From: Streptomyces aurantiogriseus
Lineage (GTDB): Bacteria > Actinomycetota > Actinomycetes > Streptomycetales > Streptomycetaceae
NCBI RefSeq assembly: GCF_014649375.1
Contig: NZ_BMSX01000029.1
Location: 53,179 to 117,178, forward strand
Reading direction: 5' to 3'
Length of the DNA stretch: 64,000 bases
The notes below the pieces were generated by a model. The model worked only from the letters and a program-made list of their open reading frames with translations, made no database searches and was not told the origin of the DNA. The first letter of the stretch is position 1. Each line of letters begins with the position of its first letter. Position numbers and translations under genes: made by a program. Positions 47,370 through 55,225 of this stretch are shown piece by piece.

Positions 47370-47855
47370 CTACGCCGCTGCGGGGCTCGGCGCCTGACCG
47401 TGCTCGAGATACACCGGGGCGTTCTCCGCCCGGGCCTCGATGGCCGCAAGGATGCGGCGGGCCAGTCGAGGGATCGTGCGATCTGCAACCTCGCTCGGTG
47501 CTACGAACCTGATGCCCTTCAGCTCCTCGGCCTGCGGGCGGATGCCTTCTACGGTCTCCGGGTCGAGCTGGCCGCCGTCGAACAGGTACAGCACCTTGTC
47601 GCCCTCGGCGGCGTTGGGAGCCCAGTCGACCGCCAGGAGGCGGCCGAGCTTCGGCGTGATCCCGAGTTCCTCCTGTACCTCGCGGCTGGCGGCCTGCAGC
47701 GGCGATTCGCCGGTCTCGACGTAGCCCCCTGGGATGTCCCAGTAGTCCTTGTACGTGGGTTCCACCATGAGGACGCGCCCGCCGGCATCAAAGAAAAGCG
47801 CACCCGCGGCCATGCGCGGATGCGCCATCTTCGCTTCGTGCTCGTTCACTGCCAT
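47370..47855 (-). CDS. NUDIX hydrolase, Pif-like candidate
   Basis: 161 aa from ATG 47855 (GTG 47873 directly abutting the XRE stop is also possible). Complete Nudix box G-x5-E-x7-RE-x2-EE-x-G (GGYVETGE and REVQEELGI). It begins with the strand AAGALFFDAGGRVLMVEPTY typical of the fold. pSAM2 carries a NUDIX-motif protein, Pif, that blocks redundant transfer between cells already holding the element, and the same role is plausible here. It may be co-translated with the XRE gene. Alternative: ordinary house-cleaning NUDIX cargo. Confidence 0.85.
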   Translation of the reverse strand: MAVNEHEAKMAHPRMAAGALFFDAGGRVLMVEPTYKDYWDIPGGYVETGESPLQAASREVQEELGITPKLGRLLAVDWAPNAAEGDKVLYLFDGGQLDPETVEGIRPQAEELKGIRFVAPSEVADRTIPRLARRILAAIEARAENAPVYLEHGQAPSPAAA

Positions 47856-47873
47856 GCAGCCGAGCGTACCCAC

Positions 47874-49112
47874 CTAGACCACGTGCAGCCGGTCGGCGAG
47901 TCCTGTCATGGCCGGGCTCGGTCGGCCTCGGTAGTTCCGGACCCACGAGAGCACGAGTTCGCGAGCGAGGTAGTGACTCCGTACCTGTTCAGGGGCCCAG
48001 GACTCGGCTTCAAGGATCATCGCCAGTGCGTCGTCCACGCGGTTGTGGGCGCTGAGCGCTCGGGCCACCTCGATGTTGTGCCGGGTCCGTCGCTCCGTCG
48101 GGAGGCTGCTGGTGTCGATCTGGGGGCCCAGCTCCACGGCGATCTGCATGTCGCCCAGCTCGGCGGCGGTGGCCACCCGGTGGATGGCGACGTTGGTAGG
48201 GCCGAATGCGGTCCACATGTGGTTGGCGTCCTGCCCGAGCTGCCGCGCTGCCTGGTCGGCCTCGGCGAGGAACTCACGCACGGTCGAGCGGTCGTCTGAG
48301 CGGGCGGCGGCCATGGAACCAGACAGGAAGAGCGTGCCGTAGATCGACAGGAACTCCGGGCTGGCATCCGTGAGCCCTGGGCGGAGGTAGTCGGCCGCGT
48401 CGCCGACCAGCTGCACAGCAGCATCGAACCGGCCGGTCGACAGGAGGCAGAAAGCCACGGACCGGAAGAGGGAGCCGGTCACCGCCGTATCGCCGCTCTG
48501 CTGCGCCGCCCCCAGCCCGCGGTCCGCCGCGATCCACGCGAGATCCACCTCGCCCACCTTGCCAAGCACCATTGCCGCGCTCTGGTACGTCATCGCCAGC
48601 AACGCGTTGGCGCGCTCGCGGTCGACGCCTTCGTACGACTGCGCCGCGATGAGCGCATCGGCCAGCACCAGGGGCAGGCGGCGGGTCGCGAAGCCGTATC
48701 GCGACGCCTGGTAGGCGTCCAGCACGTCCGTCACGCTGGTCTGGAGCTCCGCCAGCGGCGTCGGTTCGCCTTCAGTGGGCACCCCTAGCAGGGGTGTGAG
48801 CTGGCGGTAGTTCATCAGCGCCGACCGAAGCGCCGGCACCGTGCGGTTGCCGCTCTCCGGGGTCCAGTCCATGAGGGTCGGCTCGGCGAGCAGGTCCCCG
48901 AGTGAGACGTCGAGTGCGTCTGCCAGTGACTTGATGACCGATAGCCGGTCCAGCTCCAGCCGGTTGTTCTCGGCCTTGCTCAGCCAGTCGACCGTCCGGC
49001 CGACGAGTCCGGCCAGGACCTCCTGGGACATGCCGCGCCTGCGGCGGTACCACGCGACTCGCTCACCGATCGTCAGGTTCGTCGTCATTCCTCGCATGGG
49101 AAGAGCGTCCAC
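47874..49112 (-). CDS. XRE-family regulator with TPR-like C-terminal domain
   Basis: 412 aa from GTG 49112 (ATG 49088 possible). N-terminal Cro/C1-type helix-turn-helix (residues about 12-70): RRGMSQEVLAGLVGRTVDW and the acidic DALDVSLGDLL. The remaining ~330 residues are helical and Ala/Leu-rich with repeat-like spacing, as in TPR-containing actinobacterial XRE regulators. It is adjacent to the NUDIX gene with no gap, a common pair in Streptomyces. It may sense a signal through the repeat domain and control NUDIX or transfer genes. Confidence 0.85.
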   Translation of the reverse strand: MDALPMRGMTTNLTIGERVAWYRRRRGMSQEVLAGLVGRTVDWLSKAENNRLELDRLSVIKSLADALDVSLGDLLAEPTLMDWTPESGNRTVPALRSALMNYRQLTPLLGVPTEGEPTPLAELQTSVTDVLDAYQASRYGFATRRLPLVLADALIAAQSYEGVDRERANALLAMTYQSAAMVLGKVGEVDLAWIAADRGLGAAQQSGDTAVTGSLFRSVAFCLLSTGRFDAAVQLVGDAADYLRPGLTDASPEFLSIYGTLFLSGSMAAARSDDRSTVREFLAEADQAARQLGQDANHMWTAFGPTNVAIHRVATAAELGDMQIAVELGPQIDTSSLPTERRTRHNIEVARALSAHNRVDDALAMILEAESWAPEQVRSHYLARELVLSWVRNYRGRPSPAMTGLADRLHVV

Positions 49113-49176
49113 CCGTCTCTCTCTACGGCCCCGGAAGGACTTTCCGGGGTGGTGAGTCCGACCGGTCCTAGCGTTG

Positions 49177-49199
49177 CTGACAGGCCGAGGGGCTGTCAG
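49177..49199. promoter_or_regulatory. inverted repeat upstream of XRE gene
   Basis: CTGACAG-N9-CTGTCAG (49177-49183 with 49193-49199), perfect 7-bp arms, 65 bases upstream of the XRE start and just ahead of a small plus-strand open frame. Its size suits a dimeric XRE operator. Confidence 0.45.
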
Positions 49200-49222
49200 A
49201 CCAACAGGGCGACGAAAGGACT

Positions 49223-49423
49223 GTGAGCGTGTTGACCCCGGCAGAGAAGCGCGAACTGATCGACCTGATAAGGGGACTTGTTGATGAGCTGGCAGATCTC
49301 GCGCGTCGGTCCGACGCCTTGGTCAACGTCCTTGCGCCTGCTGCCGAACCAGATCTTCAAGCTGGTCCATCCGCTCCGCGAGACGGCGCACATCACGGCG
49401 AACCTCCGACAGGTACTCCGTGA
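49223..49423 (+). CDS. possible small AICE protein, overlaps gntR antisense
   Basis: 66 aa, GTG start with GAAAGGA at good spacing. The first 42 residues (LTPAEKRELIDLIRGLVDE onward) look like a real helical protein. The last third overlaps the 3' end of the gntR gene on the other strand by 101 bases and loses coding character. Either the 3' part is a frameshifted or run-on tail, or the whole frame is spurious. Confidence 0.35.
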   Translation: MSVLTPAEKRELIDLIRGLVDELADLARRSDALVNVLAPAAEPDLQAGPSAPRDGAHHGEPPTGTP

Positions 49424-49694
49424 TCTGCTCGAACTCAGGGCTGCGCTTGCTCGGACCACCTTCGCCCGGCATCGCGGCGAAGCTGCCTTTGCCCTGGTGA
49501 GAGATGGCGTAACCGTCCTCGCGGAGCCGTGCGATCGCCTGCCGGGCGACCGTACGCGACACCGAGTGCTGAGCCATCAGCTCCGCCTCTGAGGGCAGCT
49601 TCTCGCCTGGCTCCATCTCTCCGTCCCGGATCCTGCGCTTGAACTCATCAGCGATCTGCAAGTAGGCAGCGCGTCCGGCAGTGAAGTCGGCCAT
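49323..49694 (-). CDS. GntR-family repressor (KorSA-like)
   Basis: 123 aa. N-terminal winged helix of the GntR family: AYLQIADEFKRRIRDGEM, PGEKLPSEAELMAQHSVSR, REDGYAISHQGKGSF. A short coiled-coil-like tail (YLSEVRRDVRRLAERMDQL) takes the place of a large effector domain. In pSAM2 and other AICEs a GntR protein in this position (KorSA) represses the activator gene and itself, keeping the element integrated. Palindromic sites in the divergent spacer fit that role. Confidence 0.88.
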   Translation of the reverse strand: MADFTAGRAAYLQIADEFKRRIRDGEMEPGEKLPSEAELMAQHSVSRTVARQAIARLREDGYAISHQGKGSFAAMPGEGGPSKRSPEFEQITEYLSEVRRDVRRLAERMDQLEDLVRQQAQGR

Positions 49695-49713
49695 GGCCCC
49701 TCTCCGTGGTTGT

Positions 49714-49818
49714 CGTACCTAGTGCAGCACATCGCTGTGACAGGAGTCGAGAACAGCCACTTGACACACCAAGTAGTACAGGTTCATGCTCAGACCAGAG
49801 ATGACGTACTAAGTACGT
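49714..49818. promoter_or_regulatory. AICE control region: promoter and three GTACTA-type operators
   Basis: The divergent spacer of gntR and the SCO3933-type gene. A TTGACA hexamer (49761-49766) with CATGCT 18 bases on is a good rightward promoter. Three similar sites are seen: GTACCTAGTGC (49714-49724), AAGTAGTAC (49771-49779, within the promoter spacer), and the perfect palindrome ACGTACT-A-AGTACGT (49804-49818). Their placement over and just after the promoter suits repression by the GntR protein. Confidence 0.6.
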
Positions 49819-49844
49819 TAAGAATTCGAGCCAAGGAGCGCGTC

Positions 49845-50201
49845 ATGCGTCAGATCCCCGTCGACACCTCCGCCGCGACCGTGATGGTCGCCAAGATCCC
49901 GCAGCCCAAGATCCGCGACCGCCGTACCGGCGAGATCGCGACCGACATGGAGACCGGCGCGAAGCTGATGACCGTCGACGTGATGTTCGCGGCGAACGAC
50001 GAGGTGGAGATCCTGTCCATCACCGTCCCCGAGACCGGCATCACCGGTGAGCTGACCATGGGCACGCCGGTCGCGCTGACCGGTCTGATCGCCCGTCCGT
50101 GGGAGAACGACTTCAACGGGCAGAAGCGGCACGGCATCGCCTTCCGCGCGGTCGCGGTCACGTCTCTTGCCGCCGCTGCCTCGAACTCGAAGGCGGCCTG
50201 A
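49845..50201 (+). CDS. SCO3933-family AICE regulatory protein
   Basis: 118 aa from ATG 49845 (AAGGAG seven bases upstream). It begins RQIPVDTSAATVMVA, followed by PKIRDRRTGEIATDMETG and ARPWENDFNGQKRHGIAFRA, the pattern of the SCO3933 family found beside traB in AICEs. It is probably all-beta. By position it corresponds to the Pra-type activator of replication, excision and integration in pSAM2, but sequence relation to Pra is uncertain. It overlaps nothing and is followed two bases later by traB. Confidence 0.78.
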   Translation: MRQIPVDTSAATVMVAKIPQPKIRDRRTGEIATDMETGAKLMTVDVMFAANDEVEILSITVPETGITGELTMGTPVALTGLIARPWENDFNGQKRHGIAFRAVAVTSLAAAASNSKAA

Positions 50202-50203
50202 TC

Positions 50204-51559
50204 ATGACCGCCTTCATGGTCGCGCTGGTGCTGGTCGTCGCTGCTGCGGGTCTCCTGCGGTGGCGGCGCCCCGCCTGGTACTGGATGACCTTCGGCGTCA
50301 CCCTCGCGAGCCTGCGGGTCCTGGTCCGCTACGCCTCCGTCATGGACGCGTGCGGCCTGACGGTCCCGCCCTCCCGCTGGCGCCTGGCCTTAGCCCGGGT
50401 CACCAACCGGCCTGTGCCGGAGTCCCGCCCGCCGCGCATCCTGCGCTTCCGCCCGACCCGGACCGGCCTGGTCCTGCGGCTGGGCCTGCGTCCTGGACAG
50501 GACGCCTTCGACATCGCCGCCGCCTCGGACCGGCTCCGCCACTCCTTCTCCATATACGGGGTCACCTCCCGTGAGGTGCGCTCCGGGGTCGTGGAAGTGC
50601 GGATGACCGGCTACGACGTCCTCAAGCGGGTGCAGATGCCCGCCAAGCTCGACACCCGCCCCCTGCGGGTCCCGGTCGCCCTCCGCGAAGACGGCTCGGT
50701 GCACTACCGCGACTACCGCGCCGTCCCGCACGCCCTCACCCTCGGCGCCACCGAGTCCGGCAAGTCCGTCTACCAGCGCAACCTCGTCGCCGGTCTCGCT
50801 CCCATGGACGTGGCCCTGGTCGGCATCGACTGCAAACAGGGAGTTGAGCTGTTCCCCCTCGCCCGCAGGTTCTCCGCCCTGGCCGACAACCCCGACACCG
50901 CCGCCGAGCTGCTCGATGCGCTCGTGTCCCGCATGGAAGGCGTCTACCAGCTCATCCGGGCCGAACAGCGCATCACCGCTGACGTGCCGGATGCGGAGAT
51001 AGCCGCCGACATCTGGGACCTGCCCGAACACCTGCAGCCGGTGCCGGTCGTGGTCCTGGTCGACGAGGTCGCCGAACTCGCCCTTTTCGCCAGCAAGGAC
51101 GAGGAGAAACGGCGGGACCGCATCATCACCGCCCTCGTCCGCCTCGCCCAGCTCGGCCGCGCGGCCGGCATCTACCTGGAGATCTGCGGGCAGCGCTTCG
51201 GCTCCGAACTCGGCAAGGGCATCACCATGCTCCGCGCCCAGCTCACCGGCCGCACCGCCCACCGCGTCAACGACGAGACCTCCGCCAACATGGCCTTCGG
51301 CGACATCTCCCCGGACGCCGTCCTGGCCGCCATCCAGATCCCCGCCGAACTGCGCGGCCTCGCTGTTGCCGGGGACTCCACCGGAGGCTGGCACCGCATC
51401 CGCGCCCCGCACACCTCCCTGCGCCAGGCCGTCAACACCTGCAACCGGCACGCCGACCGCACCCCGGCCCTGCCCGAACTGGCACCCTTCCGGCCCGAGC
51501 TGACTGGCACCCCGGAAGCCCCGGTGCCGCTGTCCAAGACGGCTCCCGCCACGGCCTGA
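50204..51559 (+). CDS. TraB/FtsK-like conjugal DNA translocase (TraSA-like)
   Basis: 451 aa from ATG 50204, two bases after the previous stop. A hydrophobic N-terminal segment (AFMVALVLVVAAAGLL) anchors the protein. The FtsK/SpoIIIE ATPase core has Walker A GATESGKS at residues 181-188 and Walker B PVPVVVLVDEVAEL near 285-298. One such protein is enough to move double-stranded DNA between mycelia in Streptomyces. Codon 63 (50390-50392) is TTA, the rare leucine codon that depends on the bldA tRNA, so translation may be limited to late growth. Confidence 0.92.
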   Translation: MTAFMVALVLVVAAAGLLRWRRPAWYWMTFGVTLASLRVLVRYASVMDACGLTVPPSRWRLALARVTNRPVPESRPPRILRFRPTRTGLVLRLGLRPGQDAFDIAAASDRLRHSFSIYGVTSREVRSGVVEVRMTGYDVLKRVQMPAKLDTRPLRVPVALREDGSVHYRDYRAVPHALTLGATESGKSVYQRNLVAGLAPMDVALVGIDCKQGVELFPLARRFSALADNPDTAAELLDALVSRMEGVYQLIRAEQRITADVPDAEIAADIWDLPEHLQPVPVVVLVDEVAELALFASKDEEKRRDRIITALVRLAQLGRAAGIYLEICGQRFGSELGKGITMLRAQLTGRTAHRVNDETSANMAFGDISPDAVLAAIQIPAELRGLAVAGDSTGGWHRIRAPHTSLRQAVNTCNRHADRTPALPELAPFRPELTGTPEAPVPLSKTAPATA

Positions 51560-51643
51560 CCATCCCCCGCTTTCCGGTCGGCGTGACCGCCTTCGCGCCA
51601 GGTCCCTACCCCCGCCATGCCTGATGAAGGGAGAACCCCCGCC

Positions 51644-51802
51644 ATGTGCCCCGACTGCGAGGACTTCGCCCGCACCGTCCTGCTGCTGGGCCAGCTCGCC
51701 CTCTACGCCGACACGACCGGCGCTGACCTCGACTTCGTCGACGCCGTCAGCCCGTCCCTGGCCGCCTCGCTCCCCGAGCCGCCGACCGGTGAGGAGTCCT
51801 GA
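51644..51802 (+). CDS. small AICE protein of transfer cluster
   Basis: 52 aa from ATG 51644 (GAAGGGAG ten bases upstream; an in-frame ATG at 51617 lacks this). It begins with a CPDCEDFARTV block: a CxxC pair, but only one, so a zinc site would need dimerisation. The rest is a short helix and an acidic Pro-rich end. It overlaps the next start by one base (TGATG), so translation is coupled. Family not recognised. Confidence 0.65.
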   Translation: MCPDCEDFARTVLLLGQLALYADTTGADLDFVDAVSPSLAASLPEPPTGEES

Positions 51803-52467
51803 TGGCCGCCCGTCACGGCCTGCGCGTCGACGCCGTCCTGGTCCAGGCCGTCATCGCCGGAGCCCTGTCCTTCGCCCACCTGCACGACCTGGCCGCCGCT
51901 GCCGGACAGGACGGCTGGAAGGCCTGGGCCTACCCGATCTCGGTGGACCTGCTCCTGGTCGCCGCCTGGCGACGACTCCGCTCGGAAGGGCCGTCGCGGC
52001 TGGCCTGGTGCTGGTTCCTCATCGCCCTGTTCGCCTCGCTCGGTGCCAACGTCGCCACGGCCGGGTTCCTCGACCTGGCCGACCCGCCCGCCCTGCTGCG
52101 CCTGGGCATCGCCGGATGGCCTGCCCTCGCCTTCCTCGGCGGCACCCTCCTCGCCCACTCCACCAAGCACCCGACACCTGCCCCGCCGGCACCCGACCCG
52201 GCCGGAGAGCCCGACGTCGTCGAGCCCGATTCCGAGCCCATGCCCGTGCCCGAACCGGATCCGACACCCGCTCCGGCGGAAGAGCCCCCCGCCCTTCCGC
52301 CCGCCGACCCGGCGCCCGCAGTTCCCGCCGTCCTCGTCGACCACGCCCGCAAGGTCGCCGCCGAGTACCGCGACCGCACCGGCGCCCCGATCGACACCGA
52401 CACCCTCCGCACCCGCCTCGGCGTCCCGCCCCACCTCGCCGACGCCATCGCCGCCCAACTCGCCTGA
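51802..52467 (+). CDS. DUF2637 spread protein (SpdB-like)
   Basis: 221 aa. Four hydrophobic segments in the first ~115 residues (ALSFAHLHDLAAAAGQDGWK lies between TM1 and TM2, with the conserved H-x-x-D of DUF2637). Then a Pro/Glu-rich spacer (about 120-170) and a C-terminal DNA-binding-like helical segment (residues about 175-220: AAEYRDRTGAPIDTDTLRTR). SpdB proteins help the incoming element spread within the recipient mycelium and are typical of AICEs. Confidence 0.85.
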   Translation: MAARHGLRVDAVLVQAVIAGALSFAHLHDLAAAAGQDGWKAWAYPISVDLLLVAAWRRLRSEGPSRLAWCWFLIALFASLGANVATAGFLDLADPPALLRLGIAGWPALAFLGGTLLAHSTKHPTPAPPAPDPAGEPDVVEPDSEPMPVPEPDPTPAPAEEPPALPPADPAPAVPAVLVDHARKVAAEYRDRTGAPIDTDTLRTRLGVPPHLADAIAAQLA

Positions 52468-52487
52468 CCCGGAAGGCAGGACGACAG

Positions 52488-52682
52488 ATGACCTCCGACC
52501 CCGCCGACCTGACCGCTGCCGACTACCTCGACGGCGCCCGCGAGATGACCGCCGTCGGCCGGTTCTACCTCGCCCACCTGCTCGCCGAGGAAGCCGCCCG
52601 GCGCACCACCGACCCGGCCACCGCCGCCGGCATCCGTGCCAGCTTCCCCGACCCCACCACCGCCCGGAAGGAGAGCAACTGA
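52488..52682 (+). CDS. small AICE protein
   Basis: 64 aa, acidic, ATG with GGAAGGCAGG upstream. One helical block (AADYLDGAREMTAVGRFYLA) and a Pro/Thr-rich tail. It lies in the transfer cluster with 20-base spacing to spdB and one base before the next ATG. No family recognised. Its codon use and the spacing of its ribosome-binding site support it as a gene. Confidence 0.65.
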   Translation: MTSDPADLTAADYLDGAREMTAVGRFYLAHLLAEEAARRTTDPATAAGIRASFPDPTTARKESN

Positions 52683-52683
52683 C

Positions 52684-52875
52684 ATGCCTGCCCGCGACAA
52701 CTTCCACTCCGTGATGCGCATCGGCCCCGTGCAGATCGGCACCCACCGCGACCGCAACGGCCAGACCAAGCACGCCGCCGTGTGCACCGCCGACCGCTGC
52801 GGCTGGTCCGCCGACTACTCCAGCCAGAGTGCCGCCCAGCTCGCCGCCCGCACCCACCGCTGCCGCGTCCGCTAG
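52684..52875 (+). CDS. mobile element transfer protein (SpdA-like)
   Basis: 63 aa. MRIGPVQIGTHRDRNGQTKH followed by CTADRCGWSADYSS and THRC gives three cysteines and histidines in a compact zinc-finger-like arrangement. Small proteins of this look are annotated as mobile element transfer proteins in the spd clusters of AICEs. It starts one base past the previous stop. Confidence 0.72.
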   Translation: MPARDNFHSVMRIGPVQIGTHRDRNGQTKHAAVCTADRCGWSADYSSQSAAQLAARTHRCRVR

Positions 52876-52888
52876 GAGACCACCCGTC

Positions 52889-53047
52889 ATGGACGTCCCG
52901 CTCTGGTTCGCCCTCGCCGTCGTCGGCTACCTCGGCGTCAAGTTCCTCCGCCCGCCCTGGTGGCTCGTCGCCGTCCTCCTCCTGGGCGGCTACCTCCTCG
53001 CCGACAGCGTCCTCGCCCCCGCCATCGACACCGCCCTCACCAAGTAA
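52889..53047 (+). CDS. small AICE membrane protein
   Basis: 52 aa, nearly all hydrophobic: two segments (residues about 3-20 and 24-42) around LRPPWW. AGGAGA precedes the ATG. It belongs to the spread cluster of small membrane proteins that probably form or modify septal-wall channels with SpdB. Confidence 0.65.
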   Translation: MDVPLWFALAVVGYLGVKFLRPPWWLVAVLLLGGYLLADSVLAPAIDTALTK

Positions 53048-53070
53048 CCGCCTGCGAAGGGAGAACCGCC

Positions 53071-53397
53071 ATGCTCCGCCCGAAGATCCCCACCATGCCC
53101 ACCCCGACCGGACTCGTCACCCCGCCCGCCCCCGTCGAGCCGACCACCGTGGTCCAGCACACCCCCACCACGCCCGCCCCGGCCCCGGCTCCGGCCGCTC
53201 AGGCCCCGCCCCGGCCCACCATCCAGCTCACCCCGGGCGCAGTCCTCGCCCTCGTCGGCGGCGGCACGGCCGTGGTCCTGGTCGTCGGCGCCGTCCTCGT
53301 CTCCATGCTCCTCGCCGTCGCCATCACCGGCGCGTCCGTCGCCATCTGCGCCCTGGTGATCCGCTCCCTGATCAACGCCGAGACCAAGCGCCGCTGA
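53071..53397 (+). CDS. SpdB2-like membrane protein
   Basis: 108 aa from ATG 53071 (GAAGGGAG upstream). Pro/Thr/Ala-rich first half (about 55 residues), then a long hydrophobic region (about 60-98) that can span the membrane twice, and a basic end (AETKRR). Proteins of this design are named SpdB2 or SpdB3 in pIJ101/pSAM2-type elements. Last membrane gene of the spread cluster. Confidence 0.68.
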   Translation: MLRPKIPTMPTPTGLVTPPAPVEPTTVVQHTPTTPAPAPAPAAQAPPRPTIQLTPGAVLALVGGGTAVVLVVGAVLVSMLLAVAITGASVAICALVIRSLINAETKRR

Positions 53398-53482
53398 CCG
53401 GCCACCGGGTGGCGCACAAGCCGCCAAGCACGCCGCCACCCGGGGCCGTTCCTTCCAACCGCAATCGAAAGGAATCACCATC

Positions 53483-53671
53483 ATGGCCCACCACTCCGCG
53501 CCCCCGGTGAGGATCTGCCCGGCCTGCGACGGCTTCGCCTCCGTCGCCATCACACTCGGCGGACGTGACCGCCACGGCCACCTGCGCACCATCACCGCGC
53601 ACTGCCCGGCCTGCAACGGCCTCGGCATCGTCGCCCGCACCCTCCACACGCGGGAGGGCGCCCGTGCCTGA
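53483..53671 (+). CDS. small CxxC zinc-ribbon protein next to rep
   Basis: 62 aa, ATG with GAAAGGA upstream. Two cysteine pairs: CPACDGF near residue 13 and CPACNGLG near residue 44, the latter like the CxxCxGxG of DnaJ zinc domains. It overlaps the replication initiator start by eight bases, so the two are made together. It may bind DNA or Rep. Confidence 0.68.
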   Translation: MAHHSAPPVRICPACDGFASVAITLGGRDRHGHLRTITAHCPACNGLGIVARTLHTREGARA

Positions 53672-55040
53672 CCTGCTCGACCCGGCCACCCTCGGCGACC
53701 TGCTGAGGGTGGCCTCGGCCTCCGACTACACCCGCTGGGAAGACCAGATCCGCCGCACCGGCGGCTGCGCCGACCCCATCCACCTGACCGGCTGGACCCT
53801 CACGAAGGACAAGACCACCGGCCAGACCCTGCACCACTATTCCACCGAGAACGAGCCCGGCGGACGCCTCCGCCTCGCCTGCGGCAACCGCCGCGCCTCC
53901 CGCTGCCCGTCCTGCGCCTGGACGTACGCGGGCGACACCTACCACCTCATCCGCGCAGGCCTCGCCGGAGACGACCGCCGCGACATCCCCGCCACCGTCC
54001 GCGACCACCCCCGCGTCTTCGCCACCCTCACCGCCCCGTCCTTCGGCCCGGTCCACAACCGCCCCGACCGTGGCACCTGCCGCTGTGGCACCCGCCACCC
54101 GGCCGACGACCCCGCACTCGGCACCCCTCTCGACCCGGCCACCTACGACTATGCGGGCGCCGTCCTCTTCAACAACCACGCCGGACAGCTCTGGCAGCGC
54201 TTCACCACCCGCCTGCGCCGTGAGATCGCCGTCCGCGCCGGGCTCACCCGCCGCGAACTCCCCGACCACGTCCGCGTCTCTTACGGCAAGGTCGCCGAGT
54301 TCCAAAAGCGCGGTGCTCTCCACTTTCACGCCGTGATCCGTCTCGACGGTCCCGACGGACCGGACACCCCGCCCCCGGCCTGGGCGACGGTCGACCTCCT
54401 CACCGACGCGATCCGAGCTGCCGCCGCCCACTCCTACACGTCCGTCTCCGTCCCGGCCGCCGACGACCAACCGGCCCGAACCTTCCGCTGGGGCGCCCAG
54501 CTCGACGTCCGCCCGGTCAAGGCCTTCGGCGACGGCTCCGACATCACCGAACAGGCCGTCGCCGCCTACGTCGCCAAGTACGCCACCAAAGCCGCCGAGA
54601 CCACCGGCACCCTCGACCACCGCATCGGCGAACTCTCCGAACTCGACCGCCACCAGGTCCCCGACCACGCCCGCCGCCTCATCAAGGCCTGCAAGGAACT
54701 CGACCCGCTCTACCCCGACCGCCGCCTGTGGGCCTGGGCCCACATGCTCGGCTTCCGTGGCCACTTCTCCTCCAAGTCCCGCCGCTACTCCACCACCCTC
54801 GGCGCCCTCCGCCAGGAACGCGCCGACTACCGAGCCGCCCAGGAACACGCCGCCCTCGGCCTGGACGACATCGAGCCGGACACCGTCCTGGTCCTGGCCG
54901 ACTGGCAGTACGCCGGACACGGCCACACCCCCGGTGAATCCGCCCTCGCCGCCACCATCGCCCGCGACCTCCAACGCAACCGCGAAACCGCCCGTGAGGA
55001 GCTACCTGCCCTGCTCCACCTGGAAGGAGCCGCCGCATGA
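53664..55040 (+). CDS. replication initiator (RepSA-like, HUH rolling-circle type)
   Basis: 458 aa from GTG 53664. An N-terminal Cys-rich block (CGNRRASRCPSCAWTY) is followed by the nuclease core: HUH-like motif LHFHAVIRLD with H220 and H222, and candidate catalytic tyrosines Y302 and Y306 in AAYVAKYATKAAE. It should nick the double-strand origin and start rolling-circle replication of the excised element, as RepSA does in pSAM2. The C-terminus overlaps the xis start by four bases (ATGA). Confidence 0.9.
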   Translation: MPDLLDPATLGDLLRVASASDYTRWEDQIRRTGGCADPIHLTGWTLTKDKTTGQTLHHYSTENEPGGRLRLACGNRRASRCPSCAWTYAGDTYHLIRAGLAGDDRRDIPATVRDHPRVFATLTAPSFGPVHNRPDRGTCRCGTRHPADDPALGTPLDPATYDYAGAVLFNNHAGQLWQRFTTRLRREIAVRAGLTRRELPDHVRVSYGKVAEFQKRGALHFHAVIRLDGPDGPDTPPPAWATVDLLTDAIRAAAAHSYTSVSVPAADDQPARTFRWGAQLDVRPVKAFGDGSDITEQAVAAYVAKYATKAAETTGTLDHRIGELSELDRHQVPDHARRLIKACKELDPLYPDRRLWAWAHMLGFRGHFSSKSRRYSTTLGALRQERADYRAAQEHAALGLDDIEPDTVLVLADWQYAGHGHTPGESALAATIARDLQRNRETAREELPALLHLEGAAA

Positions 55041-55225
55041 CCACCGCTGTCCCGGTGCTGCTCACGGTGCCTGAGGTGATGGGCAGGCTCAAGTACAGCC
55101 GTTCGAAGGTGTACGACCTGATCCGCTCGAAGCGTCTCGCGTCGTTCACGGAGGGCCGGTGCCGGCGCATCCCGGAAAGTGCCCTCCAGGACTACATCCG
55201 CACGCAGCTTGAGGAGGCCTGCTGA
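55037..55225 (+). CDS. xis: excisionase (MerR/Xis-type helix-turn-helix)
   Basis: 62 aa. LLTVPEVMGRLKYSRSKVYD and RRIPESALQDYI form the winged helix typical of AICE Xis proteins (HTH_17). It assists integrase in excision by bending att DNA. Coupled to rep (ATGA overlap) and directly abutting int, whose ATG follows the stop, so rep-xis-int form one operon. Confidence 0.9.
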   Translation: MTTAVPVLLTVPEVMGRLKYSRSKVYDLIRSKRLASFTEGRCRRIPESALQDYIRTQLEEAC

